Shown here in pieces: positions 28,185 to 37,400 of a DNA stretch of 64,000 nt. Where the stretch lies: contig NZ_CP047204.1 of the NCBI RefSeq assembly GCF_030408735.1, positions 2,542,001 through 2,606,000 of the forward strand, in the 5' to 3' direction. The notes beneath the pieces were generated by a model that was not told where the DNA came from, made no database searches, and saw only the letters and a program-made list of their open reading frames with translations. The DNA comes from Corynebacterium faecale. Lineage in GTDB: Bacteria > Actinomycetota > Actinomycetes > Mycobacteriales > Mycobacteriaceae. Both the position numbers and the translations under genes were made by a program. The stretch's first letter is position 1, and every line of letters begins with the position of its first letter.

Positions 28185-30959
28185 TTAACGTGCGCCGAAG
28201 CCGCCACCGGAACCAAAGCCACCAGGCTTGCCCGGTCCACCGCCGAAACCGCCACCATTACCACCGGAGCCGAAGCCTCCGCTATTGCCGCCGCTGCCGA
28301 AACCACCACCGAAACCACCGCTTGGCGGGGAATCCGGGGTATTCGTACCTCCCCCGAAACCACCGGAGCCAAAGCCACCACCGAAACCCCCACCTGGGGC
28401 AGGCTGCTGCTTATCATCAGTTGGCGTTGTGGGAGCCTGGGGAGCCTGCCCCCGCGCCGGGGTGCTGGCTGGTGTGATGGTCGCGGCATCATCAAGCTGC
28501 GTCTGCAGCTTCCGGGCCAGGTCAGGAGCTTTGCTGATGATGTCGGTGACCATGCGTTCAAGCTGTTCCTGATTGCGGGGAAGGTTGGTCAGGGCGATTA
28601 GTTCCATCTTGCTGCGGTCTGCTCCACGGGCGGTCAGGAACCAGGTTCCCTGGACTGCCAGTGGCAGTTTGGCCTGGGTTCCCTTCTGCTTGCCATCGAA
28701 GCTGATGGACGGTGTTGTTTCCACAATCACTGTCGGTGATGCGAAAGGATTCCAGAGGAACCGCTGGACTCTCAGGGGATGTCCCTCCACGTTGAAGCGA
28801 TTGCCCGCGGCCTGAATCTGTTTGGATGCGACAGTCTGCGAATCCAGGTCCGGGGAGCTGCTGTCTGCATAACGCAATGCCTCACCGTTGAACTCGACCG
28901 GGATCCGGACCCCGCTCATGGCCTTGTCAGGCACCTTCGCGGTCATGGCACGCCAGGCATAGAGGATGGCCAGGGGGATCAGGATGGCCAGCAGAAGCAC
29001 TGCGATAAATGCCGCGAGGAAGATCGCGGTATCGACCGGAACACTCAGAGACCCCTCAGCAGGCAGGTCGACGGTGGTTTCATTGCCACCTTCCGCATTG
29101 GATATCTGCAGTGGGATGGAGCCGTTAACCAGGCCGTCACGCAGTTCCTGCACCGTGAACTGAACCGGCAGGGTGCCCTGTTCATCCAGTCCGAGCACCA
29201 GTGCGTTGTCCATGCTGTCGAAGGAACTCGAAGCGGCAACGCCTGCAACACCCTCAGGGAGGGTTCCGGTCAGCTGCGCATCCGGGTTCACCCAGACGCG
29301 CCCCGGACCGGTAATCGGGACATCCACCGTAACCACTTCTTCATCCGCATTGAAGCGGACGCCCCCGGGAACCTGCGGCATGTCCCGCTGGGTGACCGTG
29401 ATGCGGGTGGTGTTGAGAATCGGGCTCAGGGTGGTTCCGGGGTTACCGTCCACTCCGGCCGTTGTGACGGTGGTGCGTGCCTCCACGGAACCGATGGCAG
29501 GAAGTTCACCGATCATGCCCAGAGGGGTTTCCAGTTGCCCACCGGAGAGGTCCATACCTTCGGCGATACTCAGGAATTCACCGGTATCGGCACGTGTGAA
29601 ACCAAGATCAACCCGGGCCTCGCCCTCCAGGACACGGGCCTCGCCGTCGCGTCCGACCAGGTTCATGCTCAACTGCTGATCATCACGCAGATTCAGGGCA
29701 CCGTCCACGGAGTCACCACCGCTGAACACGAGCTGGAGATCCGGCTGGATCTCCACCGAGTTGAACACCCTTCCCTCTGCCGCAGCCGGGTCGAATCCCT
29801 GGAACTGGATCTTCCAGACACCCTTCCATTCCCCACCGTCCTGCAGGGTCAGGGTGCCATCCGACATCTGCACCGGCGAGGTCTCCGCCTCCCAGGTCAC
29901 ATCAGTCGCGTTCAGCGATGCCTCACCGGAGTCCTTGAGCTCCACTGTCTCACCATTTGGGGCGGTGAGCACCAGGTATGCGTTTTCCCCGAGGTCATCC
30001 TTGGCAATCGCCGTGAAACGCACGGAGTTCACCGAGTTGTCCAGGGTGAAACTGAAGGGATCGCCAGCACGGGTCTCACCGGTAGCTTCGCCACCGATGG
30101 CCAGTGCCTCCCGGAAAGCCGCGAAGAGGCCACCGACATTGTCCGCCGGGAAGAAGGCGCCGTTGGGTGCCTCCACGCCACAGGTAGCCCCACCTGCGGT
30201 GGTGCCTCGCAGCAGACTGAAATCAGAAGGGTTGCTCGGCGCAGACAGGCCGATACCGATGTGGGTGATCCCCGCACTGCGGAGACGATCGGTGACGCCA
30301 CCAGGAGCACACAGCGCCTGTTCTGCCTGCTGCGCACCTTCCTGTGCGGTGAGAGCGCCGTCGGTGAAGGTCACCAGCATGCGGCAGGCGTCCTCGGAAC
30401 CTGAACGGGGGAAGTCCTGGTAGGCACCTTCCACGGCAGCGGCATAGTTGGTGTACTGCTCCTGGGTGCGCTCACTGAACTGGGCGATCTCATCCTGGAT
30501 ACCGTTCACGGTTGTGTCACTGAGCTCAGTCCACTCACCGTAGTTCTCCGGAACGGTGGCACCGGACTTATAGGTCTGCCCGAAACCGGCAACCCGGATC
30601 CGGGTCTGCAGATCTCCGTCAGCCTGCTTGGCCAAGAGTTCCTCGACGAAGCTCTGTGCTGCAGGAACGCGGTGGTGCTGGGCATCTGCACCTGGTTTGT
30701 CAGCGTTGACCACACCATCACGCGCCTCATGGATGAGGGATTCCGTCTCATCGATCATGATGATGACATCAAGAGCGCCCTTGTCGGCGATACAGGCACC
30801 GACGTTGTTGAGGGAACCGGAGGAACCTTCAACGCCAGGTGCCGGTTCCTGGGCGAGAGCTGCCGCCGGGAAACTGAGAACCGCACCGAGGAAGAGAGCT
30901 GCGGCAGCGGCGGTGAAACGTTTTTTCTTCTGAGACCTGTTTCTGGCAATTTTCATCAT
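28185..30959 (-). CDS. Exported, membrane-anchored vWA protein with FG-rich C-terminal tail
   Basis: A 924-residue protein starting MMKIARNRSQKKKRF. The start overlaps the preceding stop by one base; a frame extending to 30992 would run into the upstream gene. A signal peptide (residues 15-36, ending ALA) leads into an extracytoplasmic vWA domain with MIDETES (DETES at 70-74, a DxTxS MIDAS variant). A long beta-rich stalk follows. One transmembrane helix near residue 650 (FLAAFIAVLLLAILIPLAIL) leaves about 250 residues in the cytoplasm. The last 90 residues are repeats of GGFGGGFGSGG type. It is probably the outside sensor or adhesin part of the operon complex. Confidence 0.7.
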   Translation of the reverse strand: MMKIARNRSQKKKRFTAAAAALFLGAVLSFPAAALAQEPAPGVEGSSGSLNNVGACIADKGALDVIIMIDETESLIHEARDGVVNADKPGADAQHHRVPAAQSFVEELLAKQADGDLQTRIRVAGFGQTYKSGATVPENYGEWTELSDTTVNGIQDEIAQFSERTQEQYTNYAAAVEGAYQDFPRSGSEDACRMLVTFTDGALTAQEGAQQAEQALCAPGGVTDRLRSAGITHIGIGLSAPSNPSDFSLLRGTTAGGATCGVEAPNGAFFPADNVGGLFAAFREALAIGGEATGETRAGDPFSFTLDNSVNSVRFTAIAKDDLGENAYLVLTAPNGETVELKDSGEASLNATDVTWEAETSPVQMSDGTLTLQDGGEWKGVWKIQFQGFDPAAAEGRVFNSVEIQPDLQLVFSGGDSVDGALNLRDDQQLSMNLVGRDGEARVLEGEARVDLGFTRADTGEFLSIAEGMDLSGGQLETPLGMIGELPAIGSVEARTTVTTAGVDGNPGTTLSPILNTTRITVTQRDMPQVPGGVRFNADEEVVTVDVPITGPGRVWVNPDAQLTGTLPEGVAGVAASSSFDSMDNALVLGLDEQGTLPVQFTVQELRDGLVNGSIPLQISNAEGGNETTVDLPAEGSLSVPVDTAIFLAAFIAVLLLAILIPLAILYAWRAMTAKVPDKAMSGVRIPVEFNGEALRYADSSSPDLDSQTVASKQIQAAGNRFNVEGHPLRVQRFLWNPFASPTVIVETTPSISFDGKQKGTQAKLPLAVQGTWFLTARGADRSKMELIALTNLPRNQEQLERMVTDIISKAPDLARKLQTQLDDAATITPASTPARGQAPQAPTTPTDDKQQPAPGGGFGGGFGSGGFGGGTNTPDSPPSGGFGGGFGSGGNSGGFGSGGNGGGFGGGPGKPGGFGSGGGFGAR

Positions 30960-31513
30960 CACAGTTTTCCCATCCACAGGGCGATATCCCACGCTGACCA
31001 GATGACCGCGATCACGAGCAGTACCGCTGCGATGTTGAACAGCACCTTTTTTCCGGTGTCTTCCGTATAGAATCCGGTGGCCTTGCGCGTATTCACCTCC
31101 GTCATGTGCTTACCGATCAGGAGTGCCCCGACGAGTCCCGCCAATCCCCACGCGATTCCTGCGATGACGAGAAAGAGCCCGTCAGTGGCCACGAGCGATC
31201 CGAAGGTAAGCCAGGCGTTGAGCCCGATGCCAATCAATCCCAGTGCCAGTCCTGCAGCCACCCACACCACAGGTGCGGACTGTAGACGACCTCCCCCGCC
31301 GGAACCACCCGGGGAAGAACCGAAACGGCTACCGGAGGAGGACTTAGCACCACCGCCGAAACCACCACTTGGTGCACCTCCCCCGAAGCCACCAGGCTGG
31401 CCGCCGAAGCCACCGCCCTGGGAGCCACCGCCGAAACCAGATTGTCCACCGGAGAATCCTCCAGAAGAGGAACCAAATGTTCCTCCAGGTGGTTGGGTAA
31501 ATCCTTGTGACAT
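30959..31513 (-). CDS. Membrane protein with FG-rich N-terminal tail, first gene of operon
   Basis: A 184-residue protein. Residues 1-80 are low-complexity Gly/Ser/Phe (GGFGGGAPSGGFGGG and similar), followed by three to four membrane helices (about 82-170). A CGGAG Shine-Dalgarno lies seven bases before the ATG. Its FG-rich tail resembles the C-terminal tail of the following vWA protein. It heads the nine-gene operon, so the promoter should lie within 31514-31640. Not a named family. Confidence 0.65.
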   Translation of the reverse strand: MSQGFTQPPGGTFGSSSGGFSGGQSGFGGGSQGGGFGGQPGGFGGGAPSGGFGGGAKSSSGSRFGSSPGGSGGGGRLQSAPVVWVAAGLALGLIGIGLNAWLTFGSLVATDGLFLVIAGIAWGLAGLVGALLIGKHMTEVNTRKATGFYTEDTGKKVLFNIAAVLLVIAVIWSAWDIALWMGKL

Positions 31514-31790
31514 CAGCTACTCCGCATGTGAAGAATCGATTCGGGCTTGAGAGAGCTCCAGAAAATTCTGTGATACATCATCTTCTCGAAGAGTCTCCTG
31601 CATTCTCAAATATATGCACCCTACTTTACCCACGGGGTGGACATGCCCTTCCTCCGCTCACGGAAAAGTAGAACTTATTCGAACACCCAGGCAAACCGTG
31701 AGGACCCACTTCCACAGGAACCCCTCCAGATAAAGATTTTCCCGAAGAGACTTCCCGCTCCACCCGTACCGATATATAAGGTGTATAACC
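31514..31790. promoter_or_regulatory. Divergent promoter region, nine-gene operon / M20 peptidase
   Basis: A 277-base AT-richer intergenic stretch, with no supported ORF. TATATA-type boxes occur at about 31771-31778 before the peptidase (followed by AAGGTG as a possible Shine-Dalgarno). Several AT-rich hexamers on the reverse strand at 31590-31625 could serve the operon. Individual boxes cannot be assigned safely. Confidence 0.35.
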
Positions 31791-33164
31791 ATGACCTCAT
31801 TCAAGAATGTGCCGGAAATCAAACAGCATCTGGAAGCACAGCGTGAACAGATCTTCACTCAGCTCAAGGAAGTCGTCTCTTTCAATTCCGTTCACAGCGA
31901 ACCGGCACTACTGCAGGACTACAAAGGGGCCGCCGACTGGACCCGCACTGCGCTGAATAACGCAGGCTTCGAGGTAACCGAGCACCCGGCAGACGACGGC
32001 ACCACCAACTTCGTCGCAACCCTCAAAGGTGCCGATGACGCGCCGACAGTACTGCTCTACAGCCACTTCGATGTCGTGCCTGCAGGACCACTGGATCTCT
32101 GGTCCTCCGAACCATTCACCCTCACCGAGCGGGAAGGTGAGCATGGTGTGCGTTGGTATGGCCGTGGGGCGGCAGACTGCAAAGGCAACCTGGTCATGCA
32201 TCTGGCAGCTCTGCGCACCGTGGAAGCACTCGGCGGCACCGACCTCAACCTGACCTTCGTGGTCGAAGGTTCCGAGGAGATGGGAGGTGGCGCATTGTCT
32301 GAGCTCATCAAGGAGAAGCCGGAGCTGTTCAAGGCCGATGCCATCCTGATCGCGGACAGTGGAAACGCAGCCGTGGGGGTTCCCACCCTGACCACGTCCC
32401 TCCGCGGTGGCGGCCAGGTCACCATCACTGTAAACACCCTGCGTCAGGCTGTGCATTCCGGACAGTACGGTGGCGCAGCACCAGATGCCGTGGCTGCCCT
32501 CGTGCGCATCCTTGATTCCATCCACGATGAACACGGACGCACAGTCATCGATGGAGTGGACAACACCACCGACTGGGACGGGCTCCCCTATGACCCGGAG
32601 GAGTTCCGCTCCGATGCCGGCATCCTCGAAGGGGTGGATACCTTCGGCGATGGCGATAACCCCGCTTCCCTCGTCTGGGCTCGCCCGGCAATCACCATCA
32701 CCGGTTTCACGTCCACACCGGTGGCGGAAGCCGTCAATGCCGTCCCGGCGACCGCATCGGCCAAACTCAACCTCCGGGTACCCGCCGGCCAGGATGCCAT
32801 CGAGGTTGTTGAGAAACTCAGATCCCACCTGATCAACCATGCCCCCTGGGGCGCACAGGTCGAGGTGGTCGTCGATGACATCAACCAGCCGTTCTCCACC
32901 GATATCTCCGGCCCCGCCATGTCCACCCTGTCCGACTGCCTGTCGGCAGCATACGACGGAAAGGACACGGTGACCGTGGGCTCAGGAGGATCCATCCCCC
33001 TGTGCACCGAGCTGATGGAGGTCAATCCCGCTGCGGAACTCGCGCTTTATGGGGTGGAGGAACCACTCTCGGTAATCCACTCTGCGGATGAGTCGGTGGA
33101 TCCCGATGAGATCAGGGATATTGCCACGGCAGAAGCTTTGTTCCTGCTCACATACGAAAAATAG
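31791..33164 (+). CDS. M20-family metallopeptidase (dipeptidase / DapE-like)
   Basis: A 457-residue cytoplasmic zinc peptidase. The metal and catalytic motifs of family M20 are present: YSHFDVVP (His ligand and following Asp), GRGAADCKGN (bridging Asp) and EGSEEMGG (general base Glu and ligand Glu). A C-terminal GGSIPLC and a late His (VIHSADESV) complete the metal site. Length and the dimerisation-domain insert (about residues 210-330) match actinobacterial dipeptidases. The substrate (dipeptide or N-acyl amino acid) cannot be told from sequence. A strong terminator follows. Confidence 0.85.
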   Translation: MTSFKNVPEIKQHLEAQREQIFTQLKEVVSFNSVHSEPALLQDYKGAADWTRTALNNAGFEVTEHPADDGTTNFVATLKGADDAPTVLLYSHFDVVPAGPLDLWSSEPFTLTEREGEHGVRWYGRGAADCKGNLVMHLAALRTVEALGGTDLNLTFVVEGSEEMGGGALSELIKEKPELFKADAILIADSGNAAVGVPTLTTSLRGGGQVTITVNTLRQAVHSGQYGGAAPDAVAALVRILDSIHDEHGRTVIDGVDNTTDWDGLPYDPEEFRSDAGILEGVDTFGDGDNPASLVWARPAITITGFTSTPVAEAVNAVPATASAKLNLRVPAGQDAIEVVEKLRSHLINHAPWGAQVEVVVDDINQPFSTDISGPAMSTLSDCLSAAYDGKDTVTVGSGGSIPLCTELMEVNPAAELALYGVEEPLSVIHSADESVDPDEIRDIATAEALFLLTYEK

Positions 33165-33192
33165 GCCACCCAGCCACCATCAGACGCCATTC

Positions 33193-33225
33193 AACCCCAC
33201 CCCCTGCCGGGGGTGGGGTTTCCTC
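33193..33225 (+). terminator. Terminator of M20 peptidase gene
   Basis: A perfect 12-bp stem (AACCCCACCCCC with GGGGGTGGGGTT), loop TGCC, followed by TTCCTCT. Confidence 0.88.
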
Positions 33226-33241
33226 TCTGCGGAAAGCACTC

Positions 33242-33270
33242 TTGCGACGCAATGTGAGCATGGTTACCAT
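33242..33270 (+). promoter_or_regulatory. Promoter of leader ORF / LeuA-domain gene
   Basis: TTGCGA (33242-33247) and TACCAT (33265-33270) with a 17-base spacer. The predicted transcript start falls at about 33277, at or next to the ATG of the micro-ORF. Confidence 0.5.
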
Positions 33271-33277
33271 AGCCGAC

Positions 33278-33337
33278 ATGACAAAAATCATTGACTCTAA
33301 GCGAGTAGCGGAGGCTACGTACCCTGCTGCGGGATAA
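33278..33337 (+). CDS. Putative leaderless leader peptide (19 aa)
   Basis: ATG followed by 18 sense codons and TAA, giving MTKIIDSKRVAEATYPAAG. The ATG sits at the predicted transcription start. The stop codon overlaps the left arm of a long stem (33336-33347 with 33391-33402), a classic arrangement for ribosome-mediated control of a downstream gene. The peptide has Thr, two Ile, Val and several Ala, but no run of a single amino acid, so the sensed signal is unclear. It may also be chance. Confidence 0.4.
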   Translation: MTKIIDSKRVAEATYPAAG

Positions 33338-33460
33338 GGACTGACTCCCCGCACCAGGGAAGTAGTCGTTAACACCCCAGACAAGCTCAAGAGTCGGTCC
33401 TTCACCTAACAGGATCTTTTTAAACATCTTTTTCGAATCGCAAAAAGAGATCCGTCCGCT
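33336..33460 (+). promoter_or_regulatory. Structured 5' leader (possible attenuator)
   Basis: AAGGACTGACTC (33336-33347) pairs with GAGTCGGTCCTT (33391-33402) through 11 Watson-Crick pairs and one G-U. Alternatively, GACT...TCCC pairs with GGGA...AGTC within 33339-33367. Downstream, a hairpin of TCTTTTT with AAAAAGA lies just before the ribosome-binding site of the LeuA-domain gene. Competing structures of this kind are typical of attenuators or riboswitches. Confidence 0.45.
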
Positions 33461-33486
33461 TTCTTTCTGACGCAAAGGACCGTGTC

Positions 33487-34041
33487 ATGTCTATCTCCAC
33501 CCAGACCACCCGTCGCTCCACCATCATCGAGTACCGCCGCGAGACCCCTCGTCCCGCCAGCGTTAATCCGATCCAGTCTGAGCCACGCATCTACGCAGAT
33601 GACCCTTTCCGCGCACGCTTTGGCTTCAAGCTCCCCCGCGGTCTGCGCGATGAGGCACGCGGCATGGAATGGCGCACGTTCACCAGCACCTACGCCCCCA
33701 CCGGAAACCTGCGTATCAGCAACCTCGAATCTGATTCCCGTCGTGGCGGCATGAACCACTACACCGCCACCATCATCGAGAACTCCGGCTCCCAGCGCAC
33801 CGCAACCGAATCCGAGATCATGGCCACCGGCCCTGTCTCCGCCTGCACCAACCTGCTGGCTGATGCCGGCCGTCGCGTCGAGATCCTTGAGTTCCACCAG
33901 TTCGATATCTTCGAGGCAACCGTCACCTTCATCTATGGTTGCAACAACAACCGTCGCACCTGGGCCATGGGATTCGGTGGCACCGCTGAACAGTCCGCTG
34001 CCGCTGCCATGAGTTCAGCCGCTCACCTCATCTACGGATAG
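33487..34041 (+). CDS. Stand-alone LeuA-type regulatory (allosteric) domain protein
   Basis: A 184-residue protein. From about residue 95 to the end it resembles the C-terminal dimerisation/leucine-sensing domain of 2-isopropylmalate synthase. It has TATGPVSACTNLLADAG-like and VEILEFHQFDIFEATVTFIYG segments, then WAMGFGGTAEQSAAAAMSSA, corresponding to the GPVDA, VxDYHE, AYVE, WGVGxxxxIxxAS pattern. The catalytic TIM barrel is absent. It might bind leucine or a related amino acid, or modulate LeuA. An AAAGGA Shine-Dalgarno lies about eight bases before the ATG. It is preceded by the structured leader and followed by a terminator. Confidence 0.65.
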   Translation: MSISTQTTRRSTIIEYRRETPRPASVNPIQSEPRIYADDPFRARFGFKLPRGLRDEARGMEWRTFTSTYAPTGNLRISNLESDSRRGGMNHYTATIIENSGSQRTATESEIMATGPVSACTNLLADAGRRVEILEFHQFDIFEATVTFIYGCNNNRRTWAMGFGGTAEQSAAAAMSSAAHLIYG

Positions 34042-34065
34042 AACACCCAGCGCGAACCGGACAAA

Positions 34066-34119
34066 AAGTCTCCCATTCCGGGTGTACACGATGTACACCC
34101 CCGGAATGGGATCTTTTTT
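34066..34119 (+). terminator. Terminator of LeuA-domain gene
   Basis: A long stem of TCCCATTCCGGG and TGTACA with their complements, ending in a run of T (34113-34118). The left side begins with an A-run, so it could also work on the other strand. Confidence 0.88.
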
Positions 34120-34429
34120 GAATATTTTTCCAGATTCCTGCCATCTTGCCGTGAGCTGGTAGAACCCTTCATAAAGGTGTGCAACAGGCCCCTATATATA
34201 CAGTCAGAATCAATTTCTCGTTGGGAAGCGCCCCGCACCGCAGGTAGACTGCACCCTGTATTGCCACGCCCTTTGCGACGCCGCCTGGGGCTTGGGTGTT
34301 TCTCAGTTCATGGCTTCGTGAATCTGCGGCTCCGGCCGCTGGCTGGGGGCAGCACGCACGTGGGCGTCGTGAACTCAGGGGGTGGCACCTGTCACGTCCA
34401 CATCCGCAACAAAGGGGAACTGAAATAGC
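34120..34429 (+). promoter_or_regulatory. Promoter and long untranslated leader of the mrp operon
   Basis: No ORF with a start signal is visible in these 310 bases. TATATA boxes at 34193-34200 with TTCATA upstream (34168-34173) could be the promoter, leaving about 225 bases of 5' UTR. This leader holds several small hairpins: GCGGC-TCCG-GCCGC at 34326-34339, ACGC/GCGT near 34355 and GGTG/CACC near 34382. I recognise no known riboswitch consensus. Confidence 0.4.
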
Positions 34430-37400
34430 GTGCTGATTCTTTTTCTCGCACTTACTGCCGCCGCAGTACTCGCCCCCATCCTGATCCGAGCCATGGGACG
34501 ATCCGCATTCGGTCTGCTGGCTGTCGTGCCGGGCGCAGGCTTCATCTGGGTTGTCTGGGAGTTCATCAGAGGCACCTTTGATAATGGGGGTGAACTTTCC
34601 CTTCACTACGAGTGGATGCCTTCCGCTCACCTCAACATCACCATGCGGCTTGACTCCCTCGCGGCCCTGTTCTCCCTGATCATCCTGGGGGTCGGTGCGT
34701 TGGTTCTCCTTTATTGTTGGGGTTATTTCGATTCCAACCCCGGTCGCCTGAGCGCCTTTGGTGGCCAGCTGGTCGGTTTCGCGATGGCCATGTACGGCCT
34801 GGTCATCTCAGACAACATCCTCCTGATGTACGTCTTCTGGGAGATCACGTCGGTGCTGTCATTCCTGTTGGTCGGTTACTACGGTGAGCGTGCCTCATCA
34901 AGGCGTTCAGCTGGCCAGGCCCTGATGGTCACCACCCTGGGCGGGCTCGCCATGCTGGTGGGCATCATCCTCATCGGTGCGCAGACGGGTGTCTGGTACT
35001 TCTCCGACATCCCGGTGTATCAGGGCGACTGGGCGGAGGTGCCGTATATCTCCATCGGCGCGCTGCTCATCCTCGCCGGTGCCTTGTCCAAGTCCGCGAT
35101 CGCCCCGACCCACTTCTGGTTGCCCGGAGCGATGGCCGCCCCCACACCGGTTTCTGCGTACCTGCACTCGGCGGCGATGGTGAAGGCAGGCATCTACCTG
35201 GTGGCCCGCCTTGCACCTGATTTCAACGTGGTGAGCTCCTGGTACCTGGTGATTCTGCCCCTGGGTATCGTCACCATGATCATGGGTGGCTGGATGGCAC
35301 TGCGCCAGAAGGACCTCAAGCTGATCCTGGCGTACGGCACCGTGTCACAGCTCGGTTTCATCATCTCGGTGATCAGCATCGGCTCCAGGGAAGCTCTCCT
35401 TGCTGGTCTCGCCCTGACCTTTGGCCATTCCCTTTTCAAGGCCACGCTCTTCATGACGGTTGGCGCCATCGACCACACGACCGGAACCCGCGACATCACC
35501 GAGTTGTCCGGACTGGGCAGGAAACAACCCCTCATGTTCGCCCTCGCCGCGATCTCAGCGGCCTCCATGGCTGGTATTCCGCCATTGTTCGGGTTCATCG
35601 CTAAGGAAACCGCCATTGATTCTGTTCTGAATGAGTCAATGATCCAGGGCATGCCTGGCAGCCTGATGCTGAGTGGCATCGTGTTGGGTTCCATCTTCAC
35701 CATGGCCTACTCCTGCTACTTCCTCTACGGGGCTTTCGCCACGAAGCGCAGCCTCTTCCCGGAGAACAACGGTGAGTCCCCGGCCGTGGCCGGTTCCCAC
35801 CGTATGACCTTCGATCTCTGGATTGCTCCCCTCATCCTGACCAGCCTCACGGTCATTCTGGGTCTGATCCCGGCACCGATGTCCTCCGCGATTGTCACCC
35901 ACCTGGACAACGTCGCCCCGGGTGAGGAGACGTACCTGGCCCTGTGGCACGGTTTCAACCTTCCGCTGGCACTATCCGCGCTGATCATCGTCGTCGGTTT
36001 CCTCCTCTACTGGAAGCTGCCTATTGTTCACCGACTGCAGCCGAAGACCGCAGCCTTCGGTAATGCGGACACCGCCTACGATGCGATCCTCGATTACCTA
36101 CGGGTACTCTCCCTGCGTCTGACCGCCTCCACCCAGCGTGGCTCCCTGACCCTGAACATCGGTGTCATCTTCCTGGTCCTGGCCGTCGTTCCGATGGTGG
36201 CCCTGATCCTGGGTGAACGCAATGACGTCCGGATGGAACTCTGGGACAACCCGTTCCAGGGTGTGGTGGCTGTCATCATCATCCTGGTCGCCATCGTGGC
36301 CACCCAGATGCAGAACCGTTTGTCCGCACTGATCCTCATCGGTGTCACCGGTTATGGTCTGGCCGTCATCTTCGCTCTCCACGGCGCACCGGACCTCGCG
36401 CTCACACAGACCCTCGTGGAGACCGTGCTCATGGTCGTGTTCATGCTGGTTCTGCGCAAGATGCCCACCGAGGTCACCTGGAAGCCGGACCCGAAGAACG
36501 CCCGCATGCGTGGTTGGTTGGCAGCATCCGTGGGTATCTCCGTGGTGGTGTTCACCATCTTCGCCATGAATGCCCGTACCGAACAGCCGATCTCCACCTA
36601 CATGCAGGATCTGGCCTATGAGGTCGGACACGGTGCCAACACGGTCAACGTGCTGCTGGTGGATATCCGTGGCTTCGATACCTTCGGTGAGATCTCTGTT
36701 CTGGTGGTTGCGGCAACCGGTATCGCCTCACTGGTCTACCGTAACCGCAGCTTCCGACGGGATTCCCGTCGTCCGACGTTGGCCACCACCGGCCGTCGTT
36801 GGCTCGCTGCTCCGGTGGACACCGAAAAGGCCCAGAACAGGTCACTGATGGTGGATGTGGCGACCCGCATCCTGTTCCCGTCGATGATCATGCTCTCTGT
36901 GTACTTCTTCTTCGTCGGTCACAATGGCCCTGGTGGCGGATTCGCCGGTGGCCTGGTGGCCGCACTGGCCTTCGCCCTGCGTTATCTGGCCGGTGGTCGT
37001 GATGAGCTGGAGGAGGCACTTCCTGTCGACCCCGGACGCATCCTCGGCATGGGCCTCATCGCCTCCGCCGCCGCGATCCTGTGGCCGATGGCTCTGGGTG
37101 AACCGCCGTTGACCTCACACATCTGGGATCTCACGCTGCCGCTCATCGGTGACATCCACATCGCCTCCGCCCTGCTCTTCGACCTGGGCGTGTACCTGAT
37201 CGTCATCGGACTGATCATGCACATCCTGCACAGTCTGGGAGGTCAGTTGGACCGGGATGAGGATATGCGTAAACAACGCGCCCGCGACCGGGCACGTCGC
37301 CTGGCCCGCAGCGCACGGAGGGAGTCCACAATGGCCTCCAGCACCAGTGCGGTGCGGAGCGTGGCTGACAAACCGCGGCCACTGCCGTCGATACACAGCC

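Noticed and set aside
28779..30404. 541-residue forward frame inside the exported vWA gene
   Set aside because: Shadow of the reverse-strand gene, with His/Arg/Gly-rich composition typical of wrong-frame GC-rich translation.
28190..31480. CCACCGAAACC-type DNA repeats as a CRISPR or tandem array
   Set aside because: They are the coding repeats for Gly-Phe-Gly-rich tails; units are irregular and in frame.
15220..31513. Reading the nine-gene operon as a mobile defence island
   Set aside because: No integrase, transposase, att-like repeats, tRNA or composition shift; no effector domain visible.
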